A DNA stretch of 64,000 bases from assembly GCF_900188405.1 (NCBI RefSeq), contig NZ_FZOF01000012.1:62001-126000 (forward strand). Reading direction: 5' to 3'. A program made the position numbers and the translations under genes. The notes beneath the pieces are model-generated. The model ran no database searches and was not told the DNA's origin. It saw only the letters and a list, made by a program, of their open reading frames with translations. The stretch is from Actinacidiphila glaucinigra (GTDB taxonomy: Bacteria > Actinomycetota > Actinomycetes > Streptomycetales > Streptomycetaceae). This document shows positions 44,228 through 52,882 of this stretch, piece by piece (within the stretch, counting starts at the first letter, position 1; every line of letters starts with the position of its first letter).

Positions 44228-44776
44228 TCAACCGGCCTCCGCGCGGGCCGCGCGGACGCAGGCCCACAGCAGGACGTCGGCCCCGGGGAGCCAGGGGCGG
44301 CGTGTGTCGGGGGCCACCAGCCAGCGCGAGCGCCCGTGACCGGTGTCGCTGTACGGCGGGGGCAGCGCCACCGAGTCCCCGGCGCCGTGGCACAGCACCG
44401 GCGGCACCGCCGGCCCCCACTCCTCCCAGGTCAGCAGCGAGGGGAGGCGTGCGGCGGTGCCCGGCTCGGCGAGCAGCAGCAGCCGGCCGCGCAGCGTTGC
44501 GGCCGGGCCGGAGCCCGGGCCCGCGGACCACAGGTGCTCCAGGACCCGGCGTCCGAACAGGGCCGGCAGGTTCACCGCGTCGAAGGCCGTCCCGCAGGGC
44601 AGCACGCTGGGCGCCGTGGGCCGCGCGGACCACAGGGCGCGCACGCTGCGCGGGAAGGCGCTGGAGGAGGCGAGCCAGTCGGCCCCGTCGGGGGTGGGGT
44701 ACTGCGCGTACGGATATGGGTGGGAGGCGGACTCCGGCACGCCCCCCGGCCATGTGTGCCACTGCCAATCACTCAT
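44228..44776 (-). CDS. conserved Streptomyces protein, possibly primase/polymerase-N-like
   Basis: 182 residues, no signal peptide or membrane segment. Distinct stretches are SVLPCGTAFDAVNLPALFGRRVLEHLW, RLLLLAEPGTAARLPSLLTWEEWG and WLVAPDTRRPWLPGADVLLWACVRAA. I recall similar proteins annotated as bifunctional DNA primase/polymerase N-terminal domain, but the Asp-x-Asp active site is not visible here. Function is therefore open. ATG 44776. Confidence 0.65.
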   Translation of the reverse strand: MSDWQWHTWPGGVPESASHPYPYAQYPTPDGADWLASSSAFPRSVRALWSARPTAPSVLPCGTAFDAVNLPALFGRRVLEHLWSAGPGSGPAATLRGRLLLLAEPGTAARLPSLLTWEEWGPAVPPVLCHGAGDSVALPPPYSDTGHGRSRWLVAPDTRRPWLPGADVLLWACVRAARAEAG

Positions 44777-44888
44777 GACCCATACAACTACCGTGAGTGA
44801 ACGTTTCGCTACACGACATCGCCCGAAGGCCGGACACGCCCGCCATGTGTCGGGTACCTTGCCCCGACCGCATATGCCAGGTGCGCCG

Positions 44889-45260
44889 TCAGGACAGCGC
44901 CGCGTCGCCGCCCCGCATCAGGCCCTCGCCGAACTCGATCATCCGCTTGGCGTAATCCTCCGACCAGCCCGCCTGCTCACCGATGGCGGCGGGGGTCAGC
45001 CGGTCGAAACGCTTGGGGTCGGCGAGCTGCGCGGCGGCTATGGCCTGGAACTCCGTCGCCCGGTCCGCGGCCGCCCGGAAGGCGAGGGTGAGCTCGGACG
45101 CGCGGCCCAGGAGCTCACGGGGGTCCTCGATGGACTCCAGGTCGAAGAAGTGCTCCTCGTCCTCGGCCAGGGCGGCGGGCTCGAACAGCAGCTGGGCGGG
45201 TTTCAGGCGCGGGGCGGGCTGCTTTCCCGCCGCGCTGTGAGCCGACTGCGGCTCGGACAT
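44889..45260 (-). CDS. conserved hypothetical protein, last gene of the nuclease/helicase operon
   Basis: 123 residues from ATG 45260 with GGAGG seven bases upstream. N-terminal ~20 residues are disordered; the rest is predicted helical and acidic, with DEEHFFDLESIEDPRELL and GEQAGWSEDYAKRMIEFGEGL. No known domain recognised. It follows the helicase gene by 77 bases on the same strand. Confidence 0.75.
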   Translation of the reverse strand: MSEPQSAHSAAGKQPAPRLKPAQLLFEPAALAEDEEHFFDLESIEDPRELLGRASELTLAFRAAADRATEFQAIAAAQLADPKRFDRLTPAAIGEQAGWSEDYAKRMIEFGEGLMRGGDAALS

Positions 45261-45337
45261 GAACGTACCTCCAGGATCGTCGGCGCCTTCCATTGTCCCG
45301 CCCCGCGCAAGAGTGCCCCGGGCGGACGGCGGGCGCG

Positions 45338-46663
45338 CTACGGCCGCCAGGTCACACGGTGCTCGGACAGGTGGGCCAGCACGGCGTGGTTGGCCTCCCA
45401 GCCGTCCGGGAACTTCACCGTCACGCCCAGCTGCACCGGCTCCGTCGAGGGGTGCTCGTCCAGCAGTTCCGAGACCCCCGCCCGGCACACCACGATGCAC
45501 GCGTGCCGGTGGCGCGAGGCCAGCACGCACAGGCGTCCGGTCTCCAGATGGAACGCCGTGGCGTCCGGGCGCCCCGACAGCGGGTGCAGCACCACGGTGA
45601 CGTCGAACTCCCGGCCCTGCAGCCGGTTGGCGGTGTCCACGGTGACCCCGGTCACCCCCAGGTCCGCCAGCGCCGCACGGACCGCGGCTGCCTGGTCGCG
45701 GTGGGCCGTGCCCACCGCGATCCGGTCCGGGCCCACCGGGGCGGTGCCCCGTTCGGAGACCGCCACGCCGCCGCGGTCCAGCAGCCGCCGGACGACCAGC
45801 GCGATCGCGCGCACCGCCTCGGGGTCGGTCCGCGGGGTGCGCCGTGCGGGCAGCTCCAGCAGTCCCCAGCCCGACGCGGCGGCCTCGTCCACCACCCGGT
45901 CCGGGCCCGAGCCGTCGCCGGGCACGCCGAAGGAGAGCCGCCGGTCCCCGTGGCCGGTGCCGCTGCGGAACGGGGTGTAGGGGTAGAAGGCGTCCGAGAC
46001 CAGCGGCGCGGCGGAGGCCGGCAGCCGCCAGGACACCGGCAACCGGTGCTGCGGCAGCCCCGGGTTGTGGGCCAGCAGGGTGACCACCGCACTGGCCGAC
46101 GGGTCGTAGCTCAGCCCCGCCCACTGCTCGGCGCCGACCACGCTGAACGGGTCCAGCTGGCCGGGGTCGCCGACGAACAGCGCCCGCTCGAACAACCCGG
46201 CCACCTGCAGCAGCGCGTCCGAGCGCATCTGGTACGCCTCGTCGACGATGGCGTGCCGCCAGGGCTCCACGTCCTTGACGAAGGCCCACTTCGCGGCGGT
46301 CGCGATCACCACCTTGGCCCCGGCGAGGTCGGCCGCCTTCGCCGACTTCAGCACCGCCTCGTGGCGGTCGAGCACCGGGTCCGGCGGCGAGTCGCTGCCG
46401 TGCAGCCGGCCGATCGGCAGCCCGGGGTCGGCGGTCGCCAGCCGGTCCACCAGATCGTCCACCTGCGCGTTGGTCTGGGCGACCACCATCAGGGACTCGC
46501 CGGCCGCGACCAGCTCCTGCGCGGCGCGCACCACCAGCGTCGACTTGCCCGCGCCGGGCGGGGAGTCCACGACGACGCCGCGGTGTGTCCCGTGCAGGGT
46601 GTCGTGCAGGATCCGCTCGGTCGCGGTGCCGGCCGCCCGGGCGGCGTCGCTCACCGGGCTCAC
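45338..46663 (-). CDS. superfamily 1 DNA/RNA helicase-like ATPase
   Basis: 441 residues from GTG 46663. Walker A SPPGAGKST (Lys40), Walker B IVDEAYQM, motif III GDPGQLDP, motif IV-like VSWRLPASAAPLV, and the C-terminal RecA domain with VDTANRLQGREFDVTVV and LCVLASRHRHACIVV. This is the Upf1/Dna2/AAA_11-AAA_12 type of SF1 helicase, compact and without accessory domains. GTG overlaps the upstream stop (GTGA), so it is coupled to the 517-residue protein. With the Fe-S nuclease encoded two genes upstream, it could form a DNA-processing machine. Confidence 0.87.
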   Translation of the reverse strand: MSPVSDAARAAGTATERILHDTLHGTHRGVVVDSPPGAGKSTLVVRAAQELVAAGESLMVVAQTNAQVDDLVDRLATADPGLPIGRLHGSDSPPDPVLDRHEAVLKSAKAADLAGAKVVIATAAKWAFVKDVEPWRHAIVDEAYQMRSDALLQVAGLFERALFVGDPGQLDPFSVVGAEQWAGLSYDPSASAVVTLLAHNPGLPQHRLPVSWRLPASAAPLVSDAFYPYTPFRSGTGHGDRRLSFGVPGDGSGPDRVVDEAAASGWGLLELPARRTPRTDPEAVRAIALVVRRLLDRGGVAVSERGTAPVGPDRIAVGTAHRDQAAAVRAALADLGVTGVTVDTANRLQGREFDVTVVLHPLSGRPDATAFHLETGRLCVLASRHRHACIVVCRAGVSELLDEHPSTEPVQLGVTVKFPDGWEANHAVLAHLSEHRVTWRP

Positions 46664-48213
46664 AGATAGTCCTCCGTGGTCGCGAGGTCAGGGCTCTCGG
46701 TGACGGCGACGGGCGCCGTGGGCGTGTCCGCGGTCACGGTCGCGGCCGCCGCGCCCGGGGGCCCGCCGTGGGTCCACGGGGTGTCCTCCGGCTCCGGCAG
46801 CCCCGCGCCGCCGCGCGGCGCGTGCTCGAACAACGTCCAGCACACCTCGTCCCCTTCCTCCGGCACCGTGCCGGGGTCGGGGACCTTGCCGCGGCCCATG
46901 CCGTTCACCACCCGCAGGAGCACCGCGCCGGAGCCGGCCCACTCCACGAACCGGGCCTGCTGCGTACGGCCGTCCGGCAGCGCGCGGTAAAGCTTCGCGT
47001 CCTCGTCCAGATGCGGGCGGTCCTGTGTGAGAACCGTCACCAGCGGGCGCGGCTTGGGCACCTTGCCCTCGCTCATCGCCATCTCCACCCGGTCGACCCG
47101 GCCCGCGAAGGCCTCCCCGGCCAGCCGCCGCCCGGCCATCACCAGCGGGTCGTCCAGTGCCTCCTGGGCCTCCAGCCGCACCTGCGCGGTCTCCCGGCCG
47201 GCGAGCTTCTGCGCCGCCGACACGGCGTCGTCGCGGCGGGGCTGCGGCGGCTCCCCGGCGCGTACCCGGTCCCGGTGGGAGGTGTACGACCAGCGGTCGC
47301 GTTTCCAGCGGTCCGCGACGTGGGCGCCCTCGGGCAGCTCTCGCAGCAGGTCCATCGACCGCCACACCGCGTCCCAGGTCGGGCGCATCTGGCCGGCCAG
47401 CAGGCGGGCGATCTCCTCCCCGGCCCCGGTGATCCCCGCGTCGTAGCGGGCGGCGGCCGGGGCGAGCACCGTGTTGTCGAAGACGGGGTCGGTCGCGGGG
47501 CCGGCCGGCGGGAACACCAGCAGGCCGTCCGGGCCGCGGTGGGACTCCGCCCGGCGGGCCGCCTCGATGCCCGTCATGCCCTCCGGAGGCTCGACCCAGG
47601 CCAGCAGGGCGCCCAGGTGCTGGTCCTCGAGGTTGCTCTGGCCCGTCGCCCAGTGCCGGGTGAGCAGTTCGGTCGCGGACAGCAGCAGCGCGGAGCCGGG
47701 GGTGCGGGCGCGCTCCCCGTAGTGGGTGAGCCAGCGGCCGAGCAACGGCACCCGGGCCGGCACCGGGTGCGGCTCGTCGGGGTCGTCCTCGGCGGTGCGG
47801 CGGAAGCGGGTGGAGCGCCCGAGCAGGCGCACGTACTCCACCGCGGAGGTGTTCGCGACCACGATCTGGGGCGCGTCGGCGCAGACCTCCGACTTTTCCC
47901 TGTTGCGGGTCGCCGGCTCGGTCTCCGTGTCGTCCGCGTAGGACTCCAGGTAGGGCAGCACCACCTGCGCCAGCTCGGCCAGGAAGGCGAAGCGCAGATC
48001 GCGGTCACGTGGCTGCGGCACCGCAAGCAGCCGGGGCTCGTCCCGGTCCGTGCCGACCAGGGCGCCCAGCGGGGCGCCCACCTCGCCCGCGGTGGTCAGC
48101 GGGACGAAGACCAGCGGCCGGTCCGACAGATGGCGGTGGCGCGCCGTCGCCAGCGGGGTCGCCCGGCCGGTCGCCATGGCCTCCGCCCGGGCCAGCACCG
48201 AGATCAGCGACAT
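46660..48213 (-). CDS. conserved protein of unknown function in helicase/nuclease operon
   Basis: 517 residues, cytoplasmic, no recognised domain. Recurrent features include PLVFVPLTTAGEVGAPLGALVG near the N-terminus, APQIVVANTSAVEYVRLLGRS, and a C-terminal disordered Thr/Ala/Pro tail ending TTEDYL. It overlaps the nuclease gene by 10 bases upstream and the helicase gene by three bases downstream, so the three products are made together and probably act together. Confidence 0.8.
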   Translation of the reverse strand: MSLISVLARAEAMATGRATPLATARHRHLSDRPLVFVPLTTAGEVGAPLGALVGTDRDEPRLLAVPQPRDRDLRFAFLAELAQVVLPYLESYADDTETEPATRNREKSEVCADAPQIVVANTSAVEYVRLLGRSTRFRRTAEDDPDEPHPVPARVPLLGRWLTHYGERARTPGSALLLSATELLTRHWATGQSNLEDQHLGALLAWVEPPEGMTGIEAARRAESHRGPDGLLVFPPAGPATDPVFDNTVLAPAAARYDAGITGAGEEIARLLAGQMRPTWDAVWRSMDLLRELPEGAHVADRWKRDRWSYTSHRDRVRAGEPPQPRRDDAVSAAQKLAGRETAQVRLEAQEALDDPLVMAGRRLAGEAFAGRVDRVEMAMSEGKVPKPRPLVTVLTQDRPHLDEDAKLYRALPDGRTQQARFVEWAGSGAVLLRVVNGMGRGKVPDPGTVPEEGDEVCWTLFEHAPRGGAGLPEPEDTPWTHGGPPGAAAATVTADTPTAPVAVTESPDLATTEDYL

Positions 48214-49298
48214 CCCAGGGCCTCCGCCCGCAGGGCGTGCGCGCGCCGCAGCGCGGCGACCGCGGGGTCGTCGGGATCGCCCTCGGTGCCCAGCGCGGCC
48301 GCCAGCACCTGCTCCACTTCGGTCAGCGCGCCCAGTTCACCGCGCACACCGCGGCCGAGGACCTCCACCGCGCCGCAGCCCCGGGCCTGTTCGCGGCAGT
48401 GGAAGGACAGCTCGCAACTGGCCAGGCACTCGGGCGCGTACGCCGCGGGCAACTGGTCCACCGCGTCGGAGAGCTCCGCGGCGGGGCGGGTCGCCGTCCG
48501 TCCGTCGTCGGCGAGCCGCAGGTCGAAGGTCGTGCCCTCGGGCAGGGCGGCGGCGATCTCCTCGATCCGCGTCAGCCGGGTCAGCTGCCGCCGGGTGACC
48601 GACAACTGCTTGCGGACGTCGACGAACTCGGCGGCGGGCAGGTTGGAGAAGTCCTTGGGGCAGACCAGCAGCACCCGGTGCTCCGGGGTGCCGAACCCCA
48701 GCCGCTCCAGCGCCAGGACGTACACCGCGGCCTGCCGGGCGGCGGCGCCGACCTTCACCGCGTCCGCGGAACCGTCGAGGATCGGGAAGGACTTGACCTC
48801 CACCACCGTCCACGAGCCGTCCGGCCGCACCGCGATGGCGTCCGGCTCGAGGTAGACGGGGGAGTCCGCGACCTCGAGCACGAGCAGGGGGTGGTCGAGC
48901 AGCGTCCACCGGCCCGCCGCGGTCGCCTCCTTGAGCGCGAGGCGGGTACGGGCCACCCTGCCCTCGGGGCCCGGGGCGGACAGGTCGGGCAGCACGGCCT
49001 CCGTGCTCTCGGGCGCGCCCAGCAGGCGCAGCAGTTCGGCGCACCCCTCGGCCTTCACCCGTGCCTCGAAGGCATGTCCGCGTACGAAAGCGAACTGGGA
49101 CTGCCCGAAGGGCGCGGGGTTGCCCAGCACGCGGGCCACGGCCGCCTTGTCCACCCCCGCGGCGTCCATCAGCGCCCGGCGCCGGCACCCGGGGTTCGCG
49201 GCGAGCGCCGCCAGGGCGCGCGCGTCCATCGGGCGCGGCACGGTCGTCGGGCCACGCAGCGCGGCCAGCCGCTCTCGCAGATCGTGCGTAGTGCTCAC
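48204..49298 (-). CDS. PD-(D/E)XK nuclease with Cas4/AddB-like four-cysteine pattern
   Basis: 364 residues from GTG 49298. The nuclease core reads RGHAFEARV (His75), LEPDAIAV (Asp153) and VVEVKSF (Glu167, Lys169), then a QAAVYVLALE helix, as in RecB-family nucleases. Cys38 (NPGC) plus Cys291, Cys295 and Cys301 (ECLASCELSFHC) reproduce the one-plus-three cysteine arrangement that holds a 4Fe-4S cluster in Cas4, AddB and Dna2. First gene of an overlapping operon with an unknown protein and an SF1 helicase. Confidence 0.85.
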   Translation of the reverse strand: MSTTHDLRERLAALRGPTTVPRPMDARALAALAANPGCRRRALMDAAGVDKAAVARVLGNPAPFGQSQFAFVRGHAFEARVKAEGCAELLRLLGAPESTEAVLPDLSAPGPEGRVARTRLALKEATAAGRWTLLDHPLLVLEVADSPVYLEPDAIAVRPDGSWTVVEVKSFPILDGSADAVKVGAAARQAAVYVLALERLGFGTPEHRVLLVCPKDFSNLPAAEFVDVRKQLSVTRRQLTRLTRIEEIAAALPEGTTFDLRLADDGRTATRPAAELSDAVDQLPAAYAPECLASCELSFHCREQARGCGAVEVLGRGVRGELGALTEVEQVLAAALGTEGDPDDPAVAALRRAHALRAEALGCR

Positions 49299-49376
49299 CC
49301 GCGCAAGTCTCGCACCACCCACCGACAACGCGGGCCACAATGCGGACGCCGCCGGTCCGCGGCCCCCGGCCCGGTG

Positions 49377-50261
49377 TCATCGCCGAGGTTCGACCGCCGG
49401 TGCCGGCAGGATCCCCACGTCCGCCGGGGCGACGTCGCGGGAGGTCGCGACGACCGTGGAGGAGGCGGGCCGTGGTGTCGCGAACCGGGTGCGCGCGGCG
49501 TCCCGTGTGAGGTCCACCACACGCAGCGCGGGGCGCGCCAGGAGGAGTCCGATGCCCATCACGGCGATGCCGGCCAGGGCGTCCAGCAGGTAGTGGTTCG
49601 CGGTGCCCATGACCACCAGGGTCGTGCCGAGGGGGTAGAGGACGCCCAGGGCGCGGACGAAGGAGCTGCGCCCGTGGCGCCAGAGCATGATGCCGCACCA
49701 CAGGGACCAGCCGACGTGCAGGCTCGGCATGGCGGCGTACTGGTTGGTCATCCCGCCCAGTCCGCGCGGCGCGCTCGCCTCCGCGCCCCACCAGCCGTAC
49801 GAGCCGTACTGCGCCATGGTGTCGACGAAGCCGTGGCCGGCGGCCAGCAGCCGCGGCGGGGCGGTGGGCATGAGCGTGAAGCCGATCAGCCCGATGAGGG
49901 TGGACACCAGCAGCCAGGTGCGGGCGAGGCGGTAGACGGTCGGCCGCCGGCGCCAGAGCCAGACCAGCACCAGCGGGGTGACCAGGTAGTGGAGTGAGGC
50001 GTACCAGAAGTCGGCGGGAACGCCGAGCGCCCGGTAGCGGCTGAAGAGGGAGTTGAGCCAGCGCTCCGGATCGATGCTGAGCGCGCTCTCGAGGTGGAGT
50101 ATGGCGATGCCGTGGTCGACTGCCCGGCCCACGTCGCCGCGTACGAGGAGGCGGCCCGCGGTGTAGAGGCCGTAGACCACCGCGATCAGCGGCAGCTCGG
50201 TCCACCAGCGGAGGCCGCCCCGGTAGGCGGACGCCCGCGGGGCGGTCATGCTCATGGTCAT
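49377..50261 (-). CDS. PAP2-superfamily membrane phosphatase (inositol-phosphotransferase-like)
   Basis: 294 residues, about six membrane helices. PAP2 motifs: NQYAAMPSLHVGWSLW (SLH...) and NHYLLDALAG; the first KxxxxxxRP-like motif is reduced to LMPTAPPRLL, as in Aur1/Ipt1-like members. It dephosphorylates or transfers lipid head groups at the membrane. The last ~50 residues are a disordered tail. ATG 50261 with GGGGGGAG nine bases upstream. Divergent from a TetR regulator. Confidence 0.87.
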   Translation of the reverse strand: MTMSMTAPRASAYRGGLRWWTELPLIAVVYGLYTAGRLLVRGDVGRAVDHGIAILHLESALSIDPERWLNSLFSRYRALGVPADFWYASLHYLVTPLVLVWLWRRRPTVYRLARTWLLVSTLIGLIGFTLMPTAPPRLLAAGHGFVDTMAQYGSYGWWGAEASAPRGLGGMTNQYAAMPSLHVGWSLWCGIMLWRHGRSSFVRALGVLYPLGTTLVVMGTANHYLLDALAGIAVMGIGLLLARPALRVVDLTRDAARTRFATPRPASSTVVATSRDVAPADVGILPAPAVEPRR

Positions 50262-50521
50262 CCGGCCGTTCTCCCCCCATCTCTCCCTTTGAGAGTCACA
50301 TCGGACTACCGTACGACGTACGCTAACCAACCCGGGCACCGGCCCCGCCTATTCCCTTCACCTCCGATTCGTCCTGGATTCAAACGACTGTGCTCGGGAA
50401 GACGTGCGAAAAGACGCCCCGCCACCTCCCCGGGTTGCCCCGGAACGCGGGAGAATCAAGGAAACCGCTCAACCTCCCGACCGCTCACCCACGATTCCCC
50501 CCGACCGGACACACATCCCTC

Positions 50522-51205
50522 ATGACTGTCACCCCGCCGGCCCGCTCCCCACGGCGCCGCGTCCCCCGTAACACCCTGAACCCGGACCGCATCCTCGACG
50601 CCGCCGTCGCGCTCCTCGACCGCCACGGGCCCGAGGCCTTCACCATGCGTGCGCTCGCCCAGGAGCTCGGCGTCGGCACCATGGCCGTCTACTCCCACTT
50701 CAAGGGCAAGGACGAGATCATCGACGCGGTCAACGAACGACTGCTCGGCGAGATCGAGCTGCCCTCCGGCACCGGCCCGCCGCGCGGGCAGCTTATTGAA
50801 CTCTGTGTCGGTGTGTACCGGCTTTTCAGTGAGCATCCCTCCGCGCTCCAGTTGCTCACCAGCCGCCCGCTCCGCGGCGACGAGCCCATCGCCGTCATCG
50901 ACCGCATGCTCTGCCTGCTGATCACGGCGGGACTGGACCCGTCCGCCGCCGCGCGCGCCCAAGTGGCGCTGATGCAGTACACGGTCGGCGCCGCCCTGTG
51001 GGTCGTGCGCCGCAATCGCGCGGAGTGCGAGGAGGCCGAGGCCGGGCTGCGCGAGAAGATCCGCAGCCGGCTCGCCGCCCTGCCGCCGGACAGCTACCCC
51101 TCGCTCGTGGGCCTGGCCCCCGAACTCGTCGCGGCCCAGCAGTCGGGCCAGGCGCAGTACGAGGCCGGGCTGTCCGCGCTGCTGGACGGTCTGATCCGCA
51201 ACTGA
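50522..51205 (+). CDS. TetR-family transcriptional regulator
   Basis: 227 residues. HTH domain RILDAAVALLDRHGPEAFTMRALAQELGVGTMAVYSHFKGKDEII, followed by a TetR_C-type ligand-binding region. Divergent from the PAP2 gene with 260 bases between them, so the PAP2 gene is a possible target. ATG 50522 is the only start close to the HTH; no good ribosome-binding site is visible. Confidence 0.9.
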   Translation: MTVTPPARSPRRRVPRNTLNPDRILDAAVALLDRHGPEAFTMRALAQELGVGTMAVYSHFKGKDEIIDAVNERLLGEIELPSGTGPPRGQLIELCVGVYRLFSEHPSALQLLTSRPLRGDEPIAVIDRMLCLLITAGLDPSAAARAQVALMQYTVGAALWVVRRNRAECEEAEAGLREKIRSRLAALPPDSYPSLVGLAPELVAAQQSGQAQYEAGLSALLDGLIRN

Positions 51206-51298
51206 GCCCGCGCACACGGGAACGCCCCGGCCGGGGCGGGGGTGCTGAACTGCCGGCCGGGGCGCCCGTGTGGGGGGCGGAAATGGTCGCGTGCGGCC

Positions 51299-51643
51299 TC
51301 AGCCGCCGTAGGCCGTGTAGGCATTGGAGAAGGCGCCCGCCTCCTGGAGGACCGAACCGCAGGTCGGGTCGGCGACGTTCCCGGCGCCCCCGGCGCGCTG
51401 CTTGTTCCAGGCGGCGGCGTCCGACAGCCCGAGCACGCCCTTGAGTTGTCCCTTGGCGGCGGTGGTGGCGGTGGCGGTGGCGGCGTCGATTGCGTAGGCG
51501 TCCATGTCGCCGCTGAAGCAGGGGCCGTAGTCCATCGCCGTGATGTCGACCGCGAGGGCCCCGGTCGCGTCGACCGCACCCGCGGTCACACCTCCGAGGA
51601 GGGCGACCCCGCGGGTGGGACGACGACGATGTGAGTTCCTCAT
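51299..51643 (-). CDS. small secreted protein of unknown function
   Basis: 114 residues with a basic N-terminus (RNSHRRRPTRG) and a hydrophobic stretch up to about residue 33. The Ala/Thr-rich mature part has two Cys (YGPCFSG and DPTCGSV). Ends NAYTAYGG. No known domain. ATG 51643 preferred to GTG 51652. Confidence 0.65.
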   Translation of the reverse strand: MRNSHRRRPTRGVALLGGVTAGAVDATGALAVDITAMDYGPCFSGDMDAYAIDAATATATTAAKGQLKGVLGLSDAAAWNKQRAGGAGNVADPTCGSVLQEAGAFSNAYTAYGG

Positions 51644-51822
51644 GGGCCGCACGCTAGCGCTGCCGATTCGGACAAATGCCCAGAGCTGTGCGGGCGTTCG
51701 ACTTCTTATGGCGCGCTTAAGATCGGGCTAAGCGCGTGATCAGGTGGGGCGCGAGTACCGCGGGCGTGAAGCCCGACGGGACGCGCCCCGGCCCCGGCCT
51801 GGTCGCGGGCGGCCGTGGTGGG

Positions 51823-52266
51823 TCAGCTGGCGGTGCCGAGGAATGCCGTCAGGCTGTCCAGGAGCATGGTGGTGCCCTGCTCGGCGAGGTCGCGATCCGC
51901 GGCGGTGTCGCAGGTCTGGGCCACCACGATGCGGGTCCGGTGCGCGCCCTGCTCGGTGAGTTCGACCGTCATGAGCACCGGCTCGGCCCTCCCGGGTACG
52001 TCCATGCCGATCACCAGACGCCGGTTCTCCTCGACCTCGGAGTACGAGCCGGTCAACGGGAACTGCCCGCCGTCCGGGGTGACCATCGTCGCCTTCCACG
52101 TCCCTCCCGGCCGCACGTCCATCTCGACGGATCCGGGGGCGGCGTAGGACCACTGCGCGTACGACTCCGCAGTCGTCCAGGCGTTCCACACCGCCGGCAC
52201 GGGACTCTCCAACGTCCGCTCCAACGTGTAGGAGAAGCCCGCCGCCGTCGTCTGTTCCGTGGTCAT
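51823..52266 (-). CDS. SRPBCC (AHSA1/START-like) domain protein
   Basis: 147 residues: FSYTLERTLESPVPAVWNAWTTAESYAQWS, a GGTWKATM strand, and a C-terminal helix DSLTAFL. It has the Bet v1-like ligand-binding fold. Ligand unknown. Single gene. Confidence 0.87.
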   Translation of the reverse strand: MTTEQTTAAGFSYTLERTLESPVPAVWNAWTTAESYAQWSYAAPGSVEMDVRPGGTWKATMVTPDGGQFPLTGSYSEVEENRRLVIGMDVPGRAEPVLMTVELTEQGAHRTRIVVAQTCDTAADRDLAEQGTTMLLDSLTAFLGTAS

Positions 52267-52565
52267 CTCATGCTCCGTGTCTCGCTGTTGTCGGGTCGCC
52301 GCACGGTAGACGGGGGCCGGACCCGGAACTCATCGGTCATCGGTGCTTTTCCGAGCAGACGCCGACGGCAGCGCCGGACCGGCCCTCCGCCGAGCGCGGC
52401 GCCGGCGCATGTCAAGCCCCGAATTCCCGGGAGGTGACGCGGCGCGGCGGGCCGGGGTCAATGGAGTCATGGGTGCACACGGAACGGATGACCCGGGGGA
52501 ACCGCCCTGGCCGGACCGTTCGGCCCGTTCCCCTCACCGCAACCTCACACCGAAGGAGACGTCCC

Positions 52566-52808
52566 ATGACTCGCACACCTCGCACACGGCGCCTGCTGGT
52601 CCTCGCCGCTTCCGCCGTCCTGGCCGCGGGAGGCGCCCTGATCCCCACCACCGCGTTCGCGGCTCCGGAATCGGCGTCGGCGTCGGCGTCGACTGCGGCT
52701 TCGGCACGGGCCGGCGCCGTGAACGGATACGTCACCGACGACTACTGCTACACCGGGGAGGACGCCTACTACGTCTATTACGACTACTGCGACGTCTACT
52801 GGGGATGA
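52566..52808 (+). CDS. small secreted Tyr/Asp-rich peptide
   Basis: 80 residues from ATG 52566 (AAGGAG eight bases upstream). Clear signal peptide (RTRRLLVLAASAVLAAGG...AFAA, cleavage near residue 32), then a Ser/Ala spacer. The last 27 residues contain nine Tyr, five Asp and two Cys (DDYCYTGEDAYYVYYDYC region). It is unlike ordinary Streptomyces secreted proteins. The Tyr/Asp/Cys clustering could bind metal, crosslink, or be modified; no modifying enzyme is adjacent. Flanked by the SRPBCC gene and the two-component system. Confidence 0.78.
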   Translation: MTRTPRTRRLLVLAASAVLAAGGALIPTTAFAAPESASASASTAASARAGAVNGYVTDDYCYTGEDAYYVYYDYCDVYWG

Positions 52809-52882
52809 CCCGCCGGTCGCGGGATCCGGCCGGAGCCCCGGCCGGGTCCCGGAGGCAGGGGACCACCGGGGTCCGCCGCGGT

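Noticed and set aside
52434..52565. Upstream extension of the Tyr-rich peptide gene
   Set aside because: The extra codons are Arg/Pro-rich and would bury the signal peptide; AAGGAG sits correctly before ATG 52566.
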